Assembly (NCBI RefSeq): GCF_020215645.1
Contig: NZ_CP084058.1
Span: forward strand, 992,001-1,056,000
Direction of reading: 5' to 3'
Source: Nonomuraea gerenzanensis
GTDB taxonomy: Bacteria; Actinomycetota; Actinomycetes; Streptosporangiales; Streptosporangiaceae
DNA: 64,000 nt
Part shown: piece after piece, positions 16,240 through 24,871 of the stretch
Numbering within the stretch: position 1 is the stretch's first letter
Layout: each line of letters opens with the position of its first letter
The notes under the pieces: model-generated
The model's database searches: none
The model's input: the letters and a program-made list of their open reading frames with translations, nothing else
Told to the model about the DNA's origin: nothing
Position numbers and translations under genes: made by a program

Positions 16240-17861
16240 AGGGCCCCACGAACGACGAGGCGCCCGCGAACGTCCGGTTGATCGGCGGGGAGATGCTGCT
16301 GTGGTCCGACATGTCGGCCATCGGCGGCGTCACCGAGTGGCGCGGCGCGGCGCTGGAGCTGATCAGGCGGGCGATCCCGGAGGACGGGCGGGTGCTGCTC
16401 GTCGGGCCGCACCCGCGGACGCTGGTGGACGACGTGGTGGCGCGGGCGGCGTCGGCCGCGGTGCTGCTGCGCTCCTACCCTGACGCGTGCGCGCTGGGGG
16501 CCCGGCATCCGGGGCTGGCGGTGTTCTGCGGCCGGCTGGAGGTGCTGGACGCCGACGAGCCGTACGACGTGGTGCTGGCGATGGACGGGCTGCTGCGCAC
16601 CCACTCGGCCGAGGCGCCGGCGGCGGCCTGGAGCGAGTCGCTGGGCGCGCTGGCCGAGCTGGTCGCGCCCGGCGGCACGCTGGTCCTCGGCGTACGCAAC
16701 GACCTGGGCGTGGACCGCTTCATCGAGGCCAGACCGGCCGACAGGGAGTGCGCCGACGACCAGTGGGCGCCGCACGGCTTCGACCCGAGTTACCCCAGCG
16801 GCCCCGAGGCGCTCGACCTGGGGCTGGAGTCGGCGGGGCTGAGCATGCAGCGCTGCTACGCGGCCTACCCGGACCGGCGGGCGCCGCGGTCGCTGCTGTC
16901 GAGGGAGGCGCTGGCGTTCGAGCTGCCGGAGGCGCTCACGTTCCCGCTGAGCGCCAGGGACGGCGACCGGATGCTGGTGGCCGACCCGCTGCGGCTGACC
17001 CGGCTGGTGTTCAGGCACGGCCTGGGGGAGGAGCTGGCCCCGCTGTGGCTGGCCGTGGCGAGCAGGACGCCGCGCCCCGGCGACCGGCCGCGGGCGGTGG
17101 AGCTGCCGCTGGGCCTCATCGAGGAGGGCCCGGCCCTGTACGAGCTGACCCCGGGCGGCACCAGGCGCCTGCCGGGCGGCCAGGAGCGGCCGATCCCGGC
17201 GGGCCGGGTGGTCGAGGAGATCCTCGTCGAGGCGTGCGCCCGCGAGGACGTCGCGACGGTGCGCATGCTGCTCGCCGACCTGGCCGGCTGGCTGGAGGCG
17301 GGCGGCGACGTGTCGGCGGCGACCGACAGCCTGGTCTTCGACGGCGAGCGGTTCGCCGCGGTCAACCCGCCGGTGGGCCTGGCCGTCCCGCCGGGGCCGA
17401 AGGTCGTGCTGTGCCGGATCCTGTGGCGGTTCGCGGTCAGGCTGCTGGCGGCGGGGCACCACCATCCGTGGCCGTGGCCGCTGGAGGCCGACCAGCTCAC
17501 GCTCACCCTGTGCGGGATGGCCGGGCGGCCGTGCGACGCCGGCGACCTCGACCGGGCCCGCAAGCTCGACGCCGAGCTGGGCCAGCCCGCCGAGCTGACC
17601 GAGCACGCCCCGACGTACCGTGACCTGCTGGCCGCCCGCGACCGCCTGGCCGACCAGCTCACCGCGGCCCTGGCCAGGATCTCCCGCCTGGAGACCAAGC
17701 TCTCCTACCGCGAGCGCGAGCTGGTGCGGGCCAAGGCCAAGCTGCGCAGGACCCAGCGCAAGGCCACCGCCTACCGCAGAACGCTCGGCTACCGGCTCTC
17801 CCGCCGTCTGGCCCGCCCCCGCAAGGTCGCCCGCCGCGTCATCCGCCTGCTGTCCGGGTGA
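16236..17861 (+). CDS. methyltransferase-like protein with C-terminal coiled coil
   Basis: A 541-residue cytoplasmic protein. The first 200 residues look like a diverged Rossmann methyltransferase: RVLLVGPHPRTL in place of motif I, YDVVLAMDGLLRTH, and APGGTLVLGVRN as motif V. The glycine-rich loop is weak, so SAM binding is not certain. The middle (about 200-440) has no recognised domain. Residues 465-541 are a long basic coiled coil (LARISRLETKLSYRERELVR) ending in an Arg-rich tail, suited to membrane or partner binding. Similar coiled-coil methyltransferases occur next to O-antigen glycosyltransferases. It is coupled to the preceding gene by ATGA. Confidence 0.6.
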   Translation: MKGPTNDEAPANVRLIGGEMLLWSDMSAIGGVTEWRGAALELIRRAIPEDGRVLLVGPHPRTLVDDVVARAASAAVLLRSYPDACALGARHPGLAVFCGRLEVLDADEPYDVVLAMDGLLRTHSAEAPAAAWSESLGALAELVAPGGTLVLGVRNDLGVDRFIEARPADRECADDQWAPHGFDPSYPSGPEALDLGLESAGLSMQRCYAAYPDRRAPRSLLSREALAFELPEALTFPLSARDGDRMLVADPLRLTRLVFRHGLGEELAPLWLAVASRTPRPGDRPRAVELPLGLIEEGPALYELTPGGTRRLPGGQERPIPAGRVVEEILVEACAREDVATVRMLLADLAGWLEAGGDVSAATDSLVFDGERFAAVNPPVGLAVPPGPKVVLCRILWRFAVRLLAAGHHHPWPWPLEADQLTLTLCGMAGRPCDAGDLDRARKLDAELGQPAELTEHAPTYRDLLAARDRLADQLTAALARISRLETKLSYRERELVRAKAKLRRTQRKATAYRRTLGYRLSRRLARPRKVARRVIRLLSG

Positions 17862-17899
17862 GGCGACGAGCTGAGTAGACGAAACGATGAGGAGTGCGT

Positions 17900-19786
17900 G
17901 TGCCGGTTCTGTCGGTGATCGTCCCGTTCCACAACGTCGAGAAGTACATCGGACCCTGCCTTGACTCCATCGTGGCCCAGACTCTGGAGGAGCTGGAGGT
18001 GATCTGCGTGGACGACGGCAGCGCCGACCAGGGCCCGGCCGTCGTCACGTCCAAGATCGAGGACGACCCGCGGATCAGCCTCATCAGGCAGGACAACCAC
18101 GGGGTGGGCCACGCCCGCAACGTCGGGGTGCGGCACGCGAGCGGCGCCTACCTCGCCTTCGTGGACGGCGACGACACCGTCCCGCGCGAGGCGTTCAAGC
18201 GCCTGGTCTCCTCCCTGGAGGACACCGGATCCGACCTGGCCTGCGGCAACGTCATGCGGCTCTACCGCAACCTGCTGGTCCCGTCGTGGGCGCACCGCGA
18301 GGCGTTCGCCAGGCCCGCCAAGCGCACCCACATCACCCGCCACCCGCTGCTGATCCGCGACCGCATGTTGTGGAACAAGGTCTACCGCCGCTCCTTCTGG
18401 GACGCCCTGGGCCTGCGGTTCCCCGAGCGCATGTACGAGGACCAGCCTGTGGCCATGGCCGCGCACATCGGCGCCCGCTCCGTGGACGTGCTGGCCAAGG
18501 TCGTCTATCACTGGCGGCACCGTGACGAGCCCGACGCCTCGATCACCCAGCGCCGCCTGGAGCCGGGAAACCTGCGCGACCGCCTCCTGTCCGTGCTGCA
18601 GACCGCCGACCTGCTGGCCGGCGGCGCGCCCAAGCTCAAGCCGGACTTCGACCGCGACACCCTGGACATCGACATGGCCGTGGCCGTGGAGGCGCTGGCC
18701 GCGATGGGCGGCTCGGCCGAGCCCGGCCTGGTGGACCTGGCCGTCCGCTACCTCGACGGCGTGTCGCGGGAGGCCTGGCAGAGCCTGCCGTTCGAGCAGC
18801 GGCTCCTGGTCCATCTGCTGCACGAGCGCCGCCTGGACGAGCTGGCCGGCGTGTACGCCCAGGCGGGCGACGGGCGGCTGCGGCCCAGGATCGGCTCGAC
18901 CGGGCTGCTGCGCAAGCGCTGGTACGGCCGCCACCCGTCGATGCCCGGCCACCTGTCGGAGGTCTCCGGCGAGCTGGCGCTGCAGACCAGGCTGGTGAGC
19001 GTCGACTGGAGCGACGGCGTGCTGCACGGCTCGGGGCGGGTGGCCGTGGGCCGGTTCGACGTGGGGGAGCTGCGCCGGGTGCGGGTGCGGACCTGGATGC
19101 AGGAGCGGGCGACCGGCGACGTCCTGCCGCTGTCGGACGAGGAGAGCGTGCCCGTCTGGGAGAGCGTCGAGCAGGAGGACGGCGGGCGGCTGCCGGAGCA
19201 CGCGTTCCCGTTCCGGTTCGCGTTCGACCCGGGTGCCCTGTCGAAGGCGCAGCTCGCCCGGCACGGGCACTGGGACCTGAAGGTGCAGCTCAGGGGGCAC
19301 GGCCTGCGGCTCGACGGCCGGGTGGCGGGGCCGCGCTGGCTGCCGCCGCTGATGCCGGTGCCGCGGCGCAGGTCGGGGGTGTGGCTGGTGCCCGCGCGCA
19401 ACGCCAAGGGCGCCTGGGGCGTACGGGTGCGTACGGCCGACGCGGTCATCGGCGAGTACCGCGTGGACGGCGGCGAGCTGCTGTTCTCCGGGGAGATGAG
19501 CGACATCGGCGACGGCGAGCCCGTGCTGCGGCTGCAGCGCAGGAGCGACGGCGAGGAGATGTACTTCCCCGTGGCGCTGGCCGGGCAGGACTTCCACGCG
19601 CGGGTGCCGCTGGCCGACATCGACGAGCGGGTGGGCCACGAGTCGTGGTGGGAGGTGGTGATCGACCAGGGCACCGCCATCCGGCCCCTGGTGCGGACCA
19701 GGCAGCGGGCGGTCGCGACGGTGGCCGAGCGGCGCTTCCTGATCGACCGCGGCGAGGACGGCTGCCTGCTCCTGGCCGAACGGTGA
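17900..19786 (+). CDS. GT2 glycosyltransferase with long C-terminal extension
   Basis: A 628-residue protein. Residues 1-220 are a GT-A family 2 transferase (LSVIVPFHNVEKYI, VDDGSAD, FVDGDDTVP, MLWNKVYRR, YEDQPVA). The following 400 residues combine a helical part with a beta-rich region (from about 380) rich in charged strands, like the linker and C-terminal modules of teichoic-acid glycosyltransferases. It probably transfers a hexose or HexNAc onto the surface polymer. GTG 17900 is favoured because GGAG at 17891-17894 lies 5 bases upstream; GTG 17894 is in frame too. It ends 16 bases from the opposing pseC. Confidence 0.82.
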   Translation: MPVLSVIVPFHNVEKYIGPCLDSIVAQTLEELEVICVDDGSADQGPAVVTSKIEDDPRISLIRQDNHGVGHARNVGVRHASGAYLAFVDGDDTVPREAFKRLVSSLEDTGSDLACGNVMRLYRNLLVPSWAHREAFARPAKRTHITRHPLLIRDRMLWNKVYRRSFWDALGLRFPERMYEDQPVAMAAHIGARSVDVLAKVVYHWRHRDEPDASITQRRLEPGNLRDRLLSVLQTADLLAGGAPKLKPDFDRDTLDIDMAVAVEALAAMGGSAEPGLVDLAVRYLDGVSREAWQSLPFEQRLLVHLLHERRLDELAGVYAQAGDGRLRPRIGSTGLLRKRWYGRHPSMPGHLSEVSGELALQTRLVSVDWSDGVLHGSGRVAVGRFDVGELRRVRVRTWMQERATGDVLPLSDEESVPVWESVEQEDGGRLPEHAFPFRFAFDPGALSKAQLARHGHWDLKVQLRGHGLRLDGRVAGPRWLPPLMPVPRRRSGVWLVPARNAKGAWGVRVRTADAVIGEYRVDGGELLFSGEMSDIGDGEPVLRLQRRSDGEEMYFPVALAGQDFHARVPLADIDERVGHESWWEVVIDQGTAIRPLVRTRQRAVATVAERRFLIDRGEDGCLLLAER

Positions 19787-19802
19787 AGGAGCCGGGGGAC
19801 TG

Positions 19803-20927
19803 CTAGCGCAGGATGCCCGCCAGCGTCTCCACGACGTGCTCCTGCTGGGCGTCGGTCAGGCCGGGGAACAGCGGGAGCGACAGCTCCTGCGCGTAGTACG
19901 CCTCGGCCACCGGGCAGAGCCCGCGCCGGTAGCCGAGGTCCTCGAACGCCGGGTGCCAGTAGGCGGGCACGTAGTTGACCTGCACCCCGATCCCGGCGGC
20001 CCGCATGCGCTCGTACACCTCGCGCCGCCGCCCGTCACCGATCCTGACGGGGTAGAGGTGCCAGCTCGGCCGCACGTACGCCCGCTGGGCGGGCAGCGTC
20101 AGCCCGGGAACGTCGCGCAACATCGCGTCGTACCGCTCGACCAGCGCGGCCCGCCGCTCCCTGAACTGTGCCAGCCGCCGCAGCTGGCTGACGCCGAGCG
20201 CGCAGAGCACGTCGGGCAACCGGTAGTTGAGCCCGAACTCGTGCACCTCCTGGTGCCAGCCGCCCTCGCCGGGCGCGCGCTGCTCGGCCGGCTCCCTGAC
20301 CAGGCCGTGGTTCCTGAACCGGGCGGCCCGCCGCAGCCGCGCGGGGTCGGCCGCCGCCACGGCGCCGCCCTCCGCCGTGGTCACGGTCTTGGTGGGGAAG
20401 AACGAGAACGTGGTCAGGTCGGCCAGCGAGCCCACCGGCCGGTCCTTGTAGACCGACCCGATGGAGTGCGCGGCGTCGGCCACCAGCACCGCCCCGGCGC
20501 GGGCGGCGACCTCGCGCAGCTCGTCGTAGTCGGCCGGATGGCCGGCGTAGTCGACCGCCGTGACCACCCGTGTCTTGGCGGTGACCAGCGCGGCGGCGGC
20601 GTCGGGGTCGAGGTTGCCGGTGTCGGGCTGCACGTCGGCGAAGCGCACCCGGGCGCCCAGCAGGGCGGCCGTGGCGGCCGTGGCCACGAACGTCAGCGGC
20701 GAGGTGACCACCTCGTCGCCCGCTCCGACCCCGGCCGCCACGTAGGCGACGTGCAGCGCCGCGGTGCCCGACGTGACCGACACGCATGGCACGCCGCCCG
20801 TCCAGCGGGCCAGCTCCGCCTCGAAGCGGCCGACCGCGGGCCCGGTCGTCAGCCAGTCGCCGCGCAGCACCTCGGCGACGGCCTCGACGTCGGACTCCGC
20901 GATCGACTGCCGGCCGTAAGGCAGCAT
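19803..20927 (-). CDS. pseC: UDP-4-amino-4,6-dideoxy-N-acetyl-altrosamine transaminase
   Basis: A PLP-dependent DegT/DnrJ/EryC1 aminotransferase of 374 residues. It should aminate the PseB product at C4 using glutamate, step 2 of pseudaminic acid synthesis. Marks: SVTSGTAALH (phosphate site), VVADAAHSIGS-type motif VLVADAAHSIGS with the PLP-binding Asp, and FFPTKTVTTAEGGAV, where the Lys (about residue 188) forms the Schiff base. The ATG overlaps the pseB stop as TGATG, so the two enzymes are made together. Confidence 0.92.
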   Translation of the reverse strand: MLPYGRQSIAESDVEAVAEVLRGDWLTTGPAVGRFEAELARWTGGVPCVSVTSGTAALHVAYVAAGVGAGDEVVTSPLTFVATAATAALLGARVRFADVQPDTGNLDPDAAAALVTAKTRVVTAVDYAGHPADYDELREVAARAGAVLVADAAHSIGSVYKDRPVGSLADLTTFSFFPTKTVTTAEGGAVAAADPARLRRAARFRNHGLVREPAEQRAPGEGGWHQEVHEFGLNYRLPDVLCALGVSQLRRLAQFRERRAALVERYDAMLRDVPGLTLPAQRAYVRPSWHLYPVRIGDGRRREVYERMRAAGIGVQVNYVPAYWHPAFEDLGYRRGLCPVAEAYYAQELSLPLFPGLTDAQQEHVVETLAGILR

Positions 20928-21904
20928 CAGCCGGCCACCATGGCGCGCAGGTCGTCGACCGACAACCACTGCTCGTTGCTGTCGGAGCGGTAGGAGAAGC
21001 CCTCGGGCAGCAGCTCCCCGGTGCGCGGCGGCACGTAACCCCAGGTCGCGATCGTGGGCTGGACGACGTAGCGGTCTTCCAGCCGCAGGGTCCTGCGGCC
21101 GTCGTCGGGGCCGATCATCTCCTCGTGCAGCTTCTCGCCGGGCCGCACGCCGATCTCGTAGATCGAGCTGCTGGGCGCCAGCGCCTCGGCCAGGTCGGTG
21201 ATGCGCATGCTGGGGATGCGCGGCACGTACAGCTCGCCGCCCTGCATGAGGTCGAAGGAGTCGACCACGAACCTGACCGCCTGCTCCAGCGTGATCCAGA
21301 ACCTGGTCATGCGCTTGTCGGTGATCGGCAGGCTGCTGCCCTGCTGCGCCAGCCGCTGGAACAGCGGGATGACCGAGCCCCTGCTGCCCACCACGTTGCC
21401 GTAGCGGACGACCGAGAACCGGGTCTCGTGCGCGGCGGCGTAGTGGTTGGCGGAGACGAAGAGCTTGTCGGCGACCAGCTTCGTGGCCCCGTAGAGGTTG
21501 ATCGGGCTGGACGCCTTGTCGGTGGAGAGCGCGACGACCTTGCGTACGCCGCAGTCGATGGCGGCCTCCACCACGTTCTGCGAGCCGGCCACGTTGGTGC
21601 GGACGTACTCGAACGGGTTGTACTCGGCGGTGTCGACCTGCTTGAGCGCGGCGGCGTGGACGACGTAGTCGATGCCGTGCATGGCCCGGGTGAGCCGGTC
21701 GCGGTCACGGATGTCGCCGATGAACCAGCGCAGCCGCTCGTCGTCGCCGAAGAGCTGCCTGGTCTCGTACTGCTTGAGCTCGTCGCGGGAGAAGACGACC
21801 AGGCGCCGGACGGCGAGCGAGTCGAGCGCGTGGCGGATGAACGCCTTGCCGAAGGACCCCGTTCCTCCGGTGATCAGAATCGACGATCCACTGAGAATGC
21901 TCAC
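20927..21904 (-). CDS. pseB: UDP-N-acetylglucosamine 4,6-dehydratase (inverting)
   Basis: A 325-residue extended SDR catalysing the first step of pseudaminic acid synthesis: C4 oxidation, C6 dehydration and C5 inversion of UDP-GlcNAc. Signatures are ITGGTGSFGKAF (residues 11-22), AAALKQVD, STDKASSPINLYGATK (catalytic Asp/Lys and Tyr-Lys pair) and VVRYGNVVGSRGSV. This TGGTGSFG pattern belongs to PseB/FlaA1 and not to the retaining LegB enzymes. GTG 21904 with AGGGGGCC just upstream is chosen as start; the frame stays open to 21979. It leads a minus-strand operon with pseC. Confidence 0.93.
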   Translation of the reverse strand: MSILSGSSILITGGTGSFGKAFIRHALDSLAVRRLVVFSRDELKQYETRQLFGDDERLRWFIGDIRDRDRLTRAMHGIDYVVHAAALKQVDTAEYNPFEYVRTNVAGSQNVVEAAIDCGVRKVVALSTDKASSPINLYGATKLVADKLFVSANHYAAAHETRFSVVRYGNVVGSRGSVIPLFQRLAQQGSSLPITDKRMTRFWITLEQAVRFVVDSFDLMQGGELYVPRIPSMRITDLAEALAPSSSIYEIGVRPGEKLHEEMIGPDDGRRTLRLEDRYVVQPTIATWGYVPPRTGELLPEGFSYRSDSNEQWLSVDDLRAMVAG

Positions 21905-22008
21905 GTGGCCCCCTGGAATCGCGCTTTGGGCGCGGTAGTCGTCGTGGCAGGGGGTAGCATAGCGCGATCGGATAATCACGCGCTGTCACACGGGGGAATG
22001 GGGCTTCG
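21905..22008. promoter_or_regulatory. divergent promoter region between pseB and pseF
   Basis: This 104-base gap must contain promoters for pseBC (leftward) and pseFG (rightward). It includes a short stretch with lower GC (21950-21985, GATCGGATAATCACG). GGGGAATG at about 21993-22000 may help ribosome binding for pseF. No confident -10/-35 pair is claimed. Confidence 0.45.
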
Positions 22009-22737
22009 GTGCGTATTGTCGGAATTGTTCAGGCCCGTATGGGCTCAACACGACTACCCGGAAAGGTGCTGCGAGAGCTGGGTGACCGCTCTGTACTGGG
22101 CTGGGTGGTCCGCGCCGCGCGTGAGGCGGGAGCACTGGACGACCTCGTCGTGGCCACCACCACCGAGCCGGCCGACGACGCGGTCGTCGCCGAATGCCAC
22201 CGGCTGGGCGTCGCCTGCCACCGAGGGCCGGTCGACGACGTGCTGACCAGGTTCGCGCAGGTGCTGGCGGGGCGGCGGTGGGACGCCGTCATGCGGTTCA
22301 CCGCCGACTGCCCGCTGCTGGACCCTGAGGTGGTCAGGGAGGCGGCGCTGGTCTTCCGCGCCGTGCCCGGGCTCGACTACCTGAGCACGAGCCTGGCGCG
22401 TACGCTGCCGCGCGGCCTCGACGTGGAGCTGGCGGGGCGGGCCGCGTTCGAGCGCGCGCACGCCGAGGCCGCGGGCTACCACCGCACCCACGTCACCTCC
22501 TACCTCTACGAGGAGCCGGGGCAGACGCGGCTGCTCGGCCTGGCCTACCGGCCCGCCGCCGACGACCTCCGGGTCACGCTCGACACCGAGGACGACTGGC
22601 GGCTGATCTCGGCGGTGGTGGCCGAGCTGGGCGATCGCTGCGTGCCGGTCCGGACACTGGTGAGCTGGCTGCGCGAGCGGCCGGAGGTGTGCGGGCTCAA
22701 CGCGCACGTGCGGCAGAAGGCCCTGCAGGACGCGTGA
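22009..22737 (+). CDS. pseF: CMP-pseudaminic acid synthetase (SpsF-type cytidylyltransferase)
   Basis: A 242-residue nucleotidyltransferase of the CTP_transf_3/SpsF family: IVQARMGSTRLPGKVL at residues 5-20 is the nucleotide loop, followed by DDLVVATTTEPADD, FTADCPLLDPE (metal-binding Asp) and THVTSYLYEEPG. It should activate pseudaminic acid with CTP to CMP-Pse, the last step before transfer. Family members are also annotated as spore-coat SpsF; the neighbours pseB, C, G, H and I support the Pse role. The start is GTG. The stop overlaps the next start as GTGA. Confidence 0.85.
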   Translation: MRIVGIVQARMGSTRLPGKVLRELGDRSVLGWVVRAAREAGALDDLVVATTTEPADDAVVAECHRLGVACHRGPVDDVLTRFAQVLAGRRWDAVMRFTADCPLLDPEVVREAALVFRAVPGLDYLSTSLARTLPRGLDVELAGRAAFERAHAEAAGYHRTHVTSYLYEEPGQTRLLGLAYRPAADDLRVTLDTEDDWRLISAVVAELGDRCVPVRTLVSWLRERPEVCGLNAHVRQKALQDA

Positions 22738-23711
22738 TCGGCATGGCGCACCCCGCACGGGTGGGCTTGCGCTGCGATGCGGGGATGAAGATCGGGGTCG
22801 GGCATCTGGTGCGGTGCGTGGCGCTGGCGGAGGAGCTGAGCGCGCGGGGCGTCGGGGTGGTCTTCCTCGGCAAGGTGTGCGGCTCGGCGTGGGCCAGGGC
22901 GCAGCTGCGCGAGCGCGGCTTCCCGCTGGTGCCCGCGCCGGCCGAGCCCGCCAGGCTGGCCGCGCTGGCCTGCGAGCTGCGCCTGGACGCCATGGTGCTC
23001 GACTCCTACGAGCTGCCCGCGGAGACCGGCGCGGTGCTGCGCGACGCCCGTTTCGCGGTGCTGGCCCTGATGGACGGCGACCCGCTGGGCCAGGAGGCCG
23101 ACCTCTACCTCGACCAGAACCTCGGCGCCGAGCGGCGGCCCTTCCCGCTGCAGGCCCGGCGGCTGGCCGGAGCCCGCTACGCGCTGCTGCGTGACAGCGT
23201 GCGCCGGCACGCGCGGGCGCCCGCCGGCGACGCGGTGCCCGAGGTGCTCTGCTTCTTCGGCGGCACCGACAGCGGCGGCGTCGCGCCGGCGTGGGCGCGG
23301 GCGCTCAACGCGACCGGGCACCCCTTTCGCGGCACGGTCGTGAGCCCGGCCCCGTTCTCGGCGGGCGGGCCCATCACCGTGATCCCGCCGACGGACCGGC
23401 TGCCCGCGCTGATGGCCGGCGCCGACCTGGTGGTGACGGCGGCCGGGTCGGCGATCTGGGAGCTGCTCTACCTCGGGGTGCCCACGGCGCTGACCTGGGT
23501 GGCCGACAACCAGCGCATCGGCTACGAGGAGCTGGTGGGCCTGGGCGCGGCGGCCGGGCTGGGGCGGGCGGCGGACGCGGAGGCGACCGGCGTGCTGGCG
23601 CGGCTGCTCGCCGACCCCGTCGCCCGCGAGGAGCACGGGCGGCGGGGCGCCGGGCTGGTGGACGGCAGGGGCCGCGAGCGCGTCGCCGACGCGCTGCTGG
23701 CCATCTGCTGA
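22734..23711 (+). CDS. pseG: UDP-2,4-diacetamido-2,4,6-trideoxy-altropyranose hydrolase
   Basis: A 325-residue GT-B-fold hydrolase releasing UDP from the diacetamido sugar, step 4 of the pathway. The N-terminal GLRCDAGMKIGVGHLVRC carries the family His in IGxGHxxR. The C-terminal half has LCFFGGTDSGG and ADLVVTAAGSAIWELLYLGV, typical of the UDP-binding half. GTG 22734 overlaps the pseF stop as GTGA; ATG 22743 is an alternative. It converges on pseI, from which it is separated by a tandem repeat. Confidence 0.88.
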   Translation: MIGMAHPARVGLRCDAGMKIGVGHLVRCVALAEELSARGVGVVFLGKVCGSAWARAQLRERGFPLVPAPAEPARLAALACELRLDAMVLDSYELPAETGAVLRDARFAVLALMDGDPLGQEADLYLDQNLGAERRPFPLQARRLAGARYALLRDSVRRHARAPAGDAVPEVLCFFGGTDSGGVAPAWARALNATGHPFRGTVVSPAPFSAGGPITVIPPTDRLPALMAGADLVVTAAGSAIWELLYLGVPTALTWVADNQRIGYEELVGLGAAAGLGRAADAEATGVLARLLADPVAREEHGRRGAGLVDGRGRERVADALLAIC

Positions 23712-23730
23712 CGCACCCGCCTGGACGTGG

Positions 23731-23850
23731 CCCGGCTGGGCGGATCAGTCCCGGGTGAGCCGGGCCGTCAGGTCAGGTCCCAGGTGGGCGGGGCCGGTCA
23801 GATCAGGTCCCAGGTGAGCCGGGCCGGTCAGATCAGGTCCCAGGTGAGCG
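23731..23850. repeat. 30-bp tandem repeat covering the 3' end of pseI
   Basis: Units in strict 30-base register: 23821-23850, 23791-23820, 23761-23790 and a degraded 23731-23760. The unit at 23821 contains the last codons and the TGA of pseI. The others repeat this end, each with a copy of the stop triplet, into the gap before pseG. There are no spacers and no coding gain, so it is a duplicated gene end and not CRISPR. Confidence 0.85.
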
Positions 23851-24871
23851 GGGTGCCGAAGGGCGCGTCCCGGGTGAAGCGCCGCCCCATGACCGCCGTG
23901 GCCGCGTCGGGTGGCAGGCCGCCCGCCGGCCGGATGGAGCGCACGTTCTCCGGGGTCACGGGCTCACCCGCGCTCACGTCCCGCACCACGTACAACGAGC
24001 GGCGGAAGCGCAGCCCCTCCCGCTCCGAGGGCCGGGGCCCGAGCACCGGCTCGCCCAGCGACTGCCACGCCCGCTCGCTCTCCGCCACCAGCGCCGCCAG
24101 CTCGGCCGGCTCCAGCGAGAAGGCCGAGTCGACGCCGCCGTCCGCCCGCGACAGCGTGACGTGCTTCTCGATCAGGCACGCCCCCAGCGCCACCGCCGCC
24201 AGCGCGGCGCCGATGCCGGGCGTGTGGTCGGACAGCCCCACGACCTCGCCCGTGATCGCCGCCAGCAGCGGCAGCGCGCGCAGGTTGCTCTCCGAGGGCG
24301 CGGCGGGATAGCTCGCCGTGCACGACAGCACGGCGAGCTGCGTGCACCCGGCCGCGCGGGCCGCCGACACCGCGGCCTCGATCTCGGCGACGGAGGCCAT
24401 CCCCGTGGAGATGATCAGCGGCTTGCCGGTGCCGGCGGCCAGCCGGATCAGCGGCAGGTCCACGATCTCCGATGAAGCGATCTTGTACGCCGGCGCGTCC
24501 AGCTTCTCCAGCAGCTCCACCGCCGTGGGATCGAACGGCGCCGAGAACGGCACCAGCCCCCGCTCCCGCGCCCGCTCGAAGATCGGCTCGTGCCACGCCC
24601 ACGGCGTGTGCGCCCGCTCGAAGAGCTGGTAGAGGCTCTCCCCGCCCCACAGCTCGTGCCCGTCGCCCACCCGGAACGAAGGCGCGTCGCAGTCGATGGT
24701 GAGCGTGTCGGGCGTGTACGTCTGCAGCTTCAGCGCGTGCGCCCCCGCCTCGGCCACCGCGTCCACGATCGCCAGCGCCCGCTCCAGGCTGCCGTTGTGG
24801 TTGCCGGACAGCTCGGCCACGACGAACGGCGGCTGACCGGGCCCGATCACCCGTCCTCCGATGGAGATCAT
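23828..24871 (-). CDS. pseI: pseudaminic acid synthase
   Basis: A 347-residue NeuB-family synthase that condenses the free diacetamido sugar with phosphoenolpyruvate. The TIM barrel has VVAELSGNHNGSLERAL, ALKLQTYTPDTLTID, KIASSEIVDLPLI, STGMAS, LSDHTPG and EKHVTL. The C-terminal SAF/antifreeze-like domain (about 285-347) has RRSLYVVRDVSAGEPVT. The SGNHNG form is that of PseI. ATG 24871 overlaps the pseH stop as ATGA; the open frame extends much further upstream through pseH but is not coding there. The last codons are duplicated downstream. Confidence 0.93.
   Translation of the reverse strand: MISIGGRVIGPGQPPFVVAELSGNHNGSLERALAIVDAVAEAGAHALKLQTYTPDTLTIDCDAPSFRVGDGHELWGGESLYQLFERAHTPWAWHEPIFERARERGLVPFSAPFDPTAVELLEKLDAPAYKIASSEIVDLPLIRLAAGTGKPLIISTGMASVAEIEAAVSAARAAGCTQLAVLSCTASYPAAPSESNLRALPLLAAITGEVVGLSDHTPGIGAALAAVALGACLIEKHVTLSRADGGVDSAFSLEPAELAALVAESERAWQSLGEPVLGPRPSEREGLRFRRSLYVVRDVSAGEPVTPENVRSIRPAGGLPPDAATAVMGRRFTRDAPFGTPLTWDLI

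Noticed and set aside
23731..23850. A CRISPR array
   Set aside because: The repeats are directly tandem without spacers and no cas gene is near; the same holds for the arrays at 46.2 and 59.6 kb.
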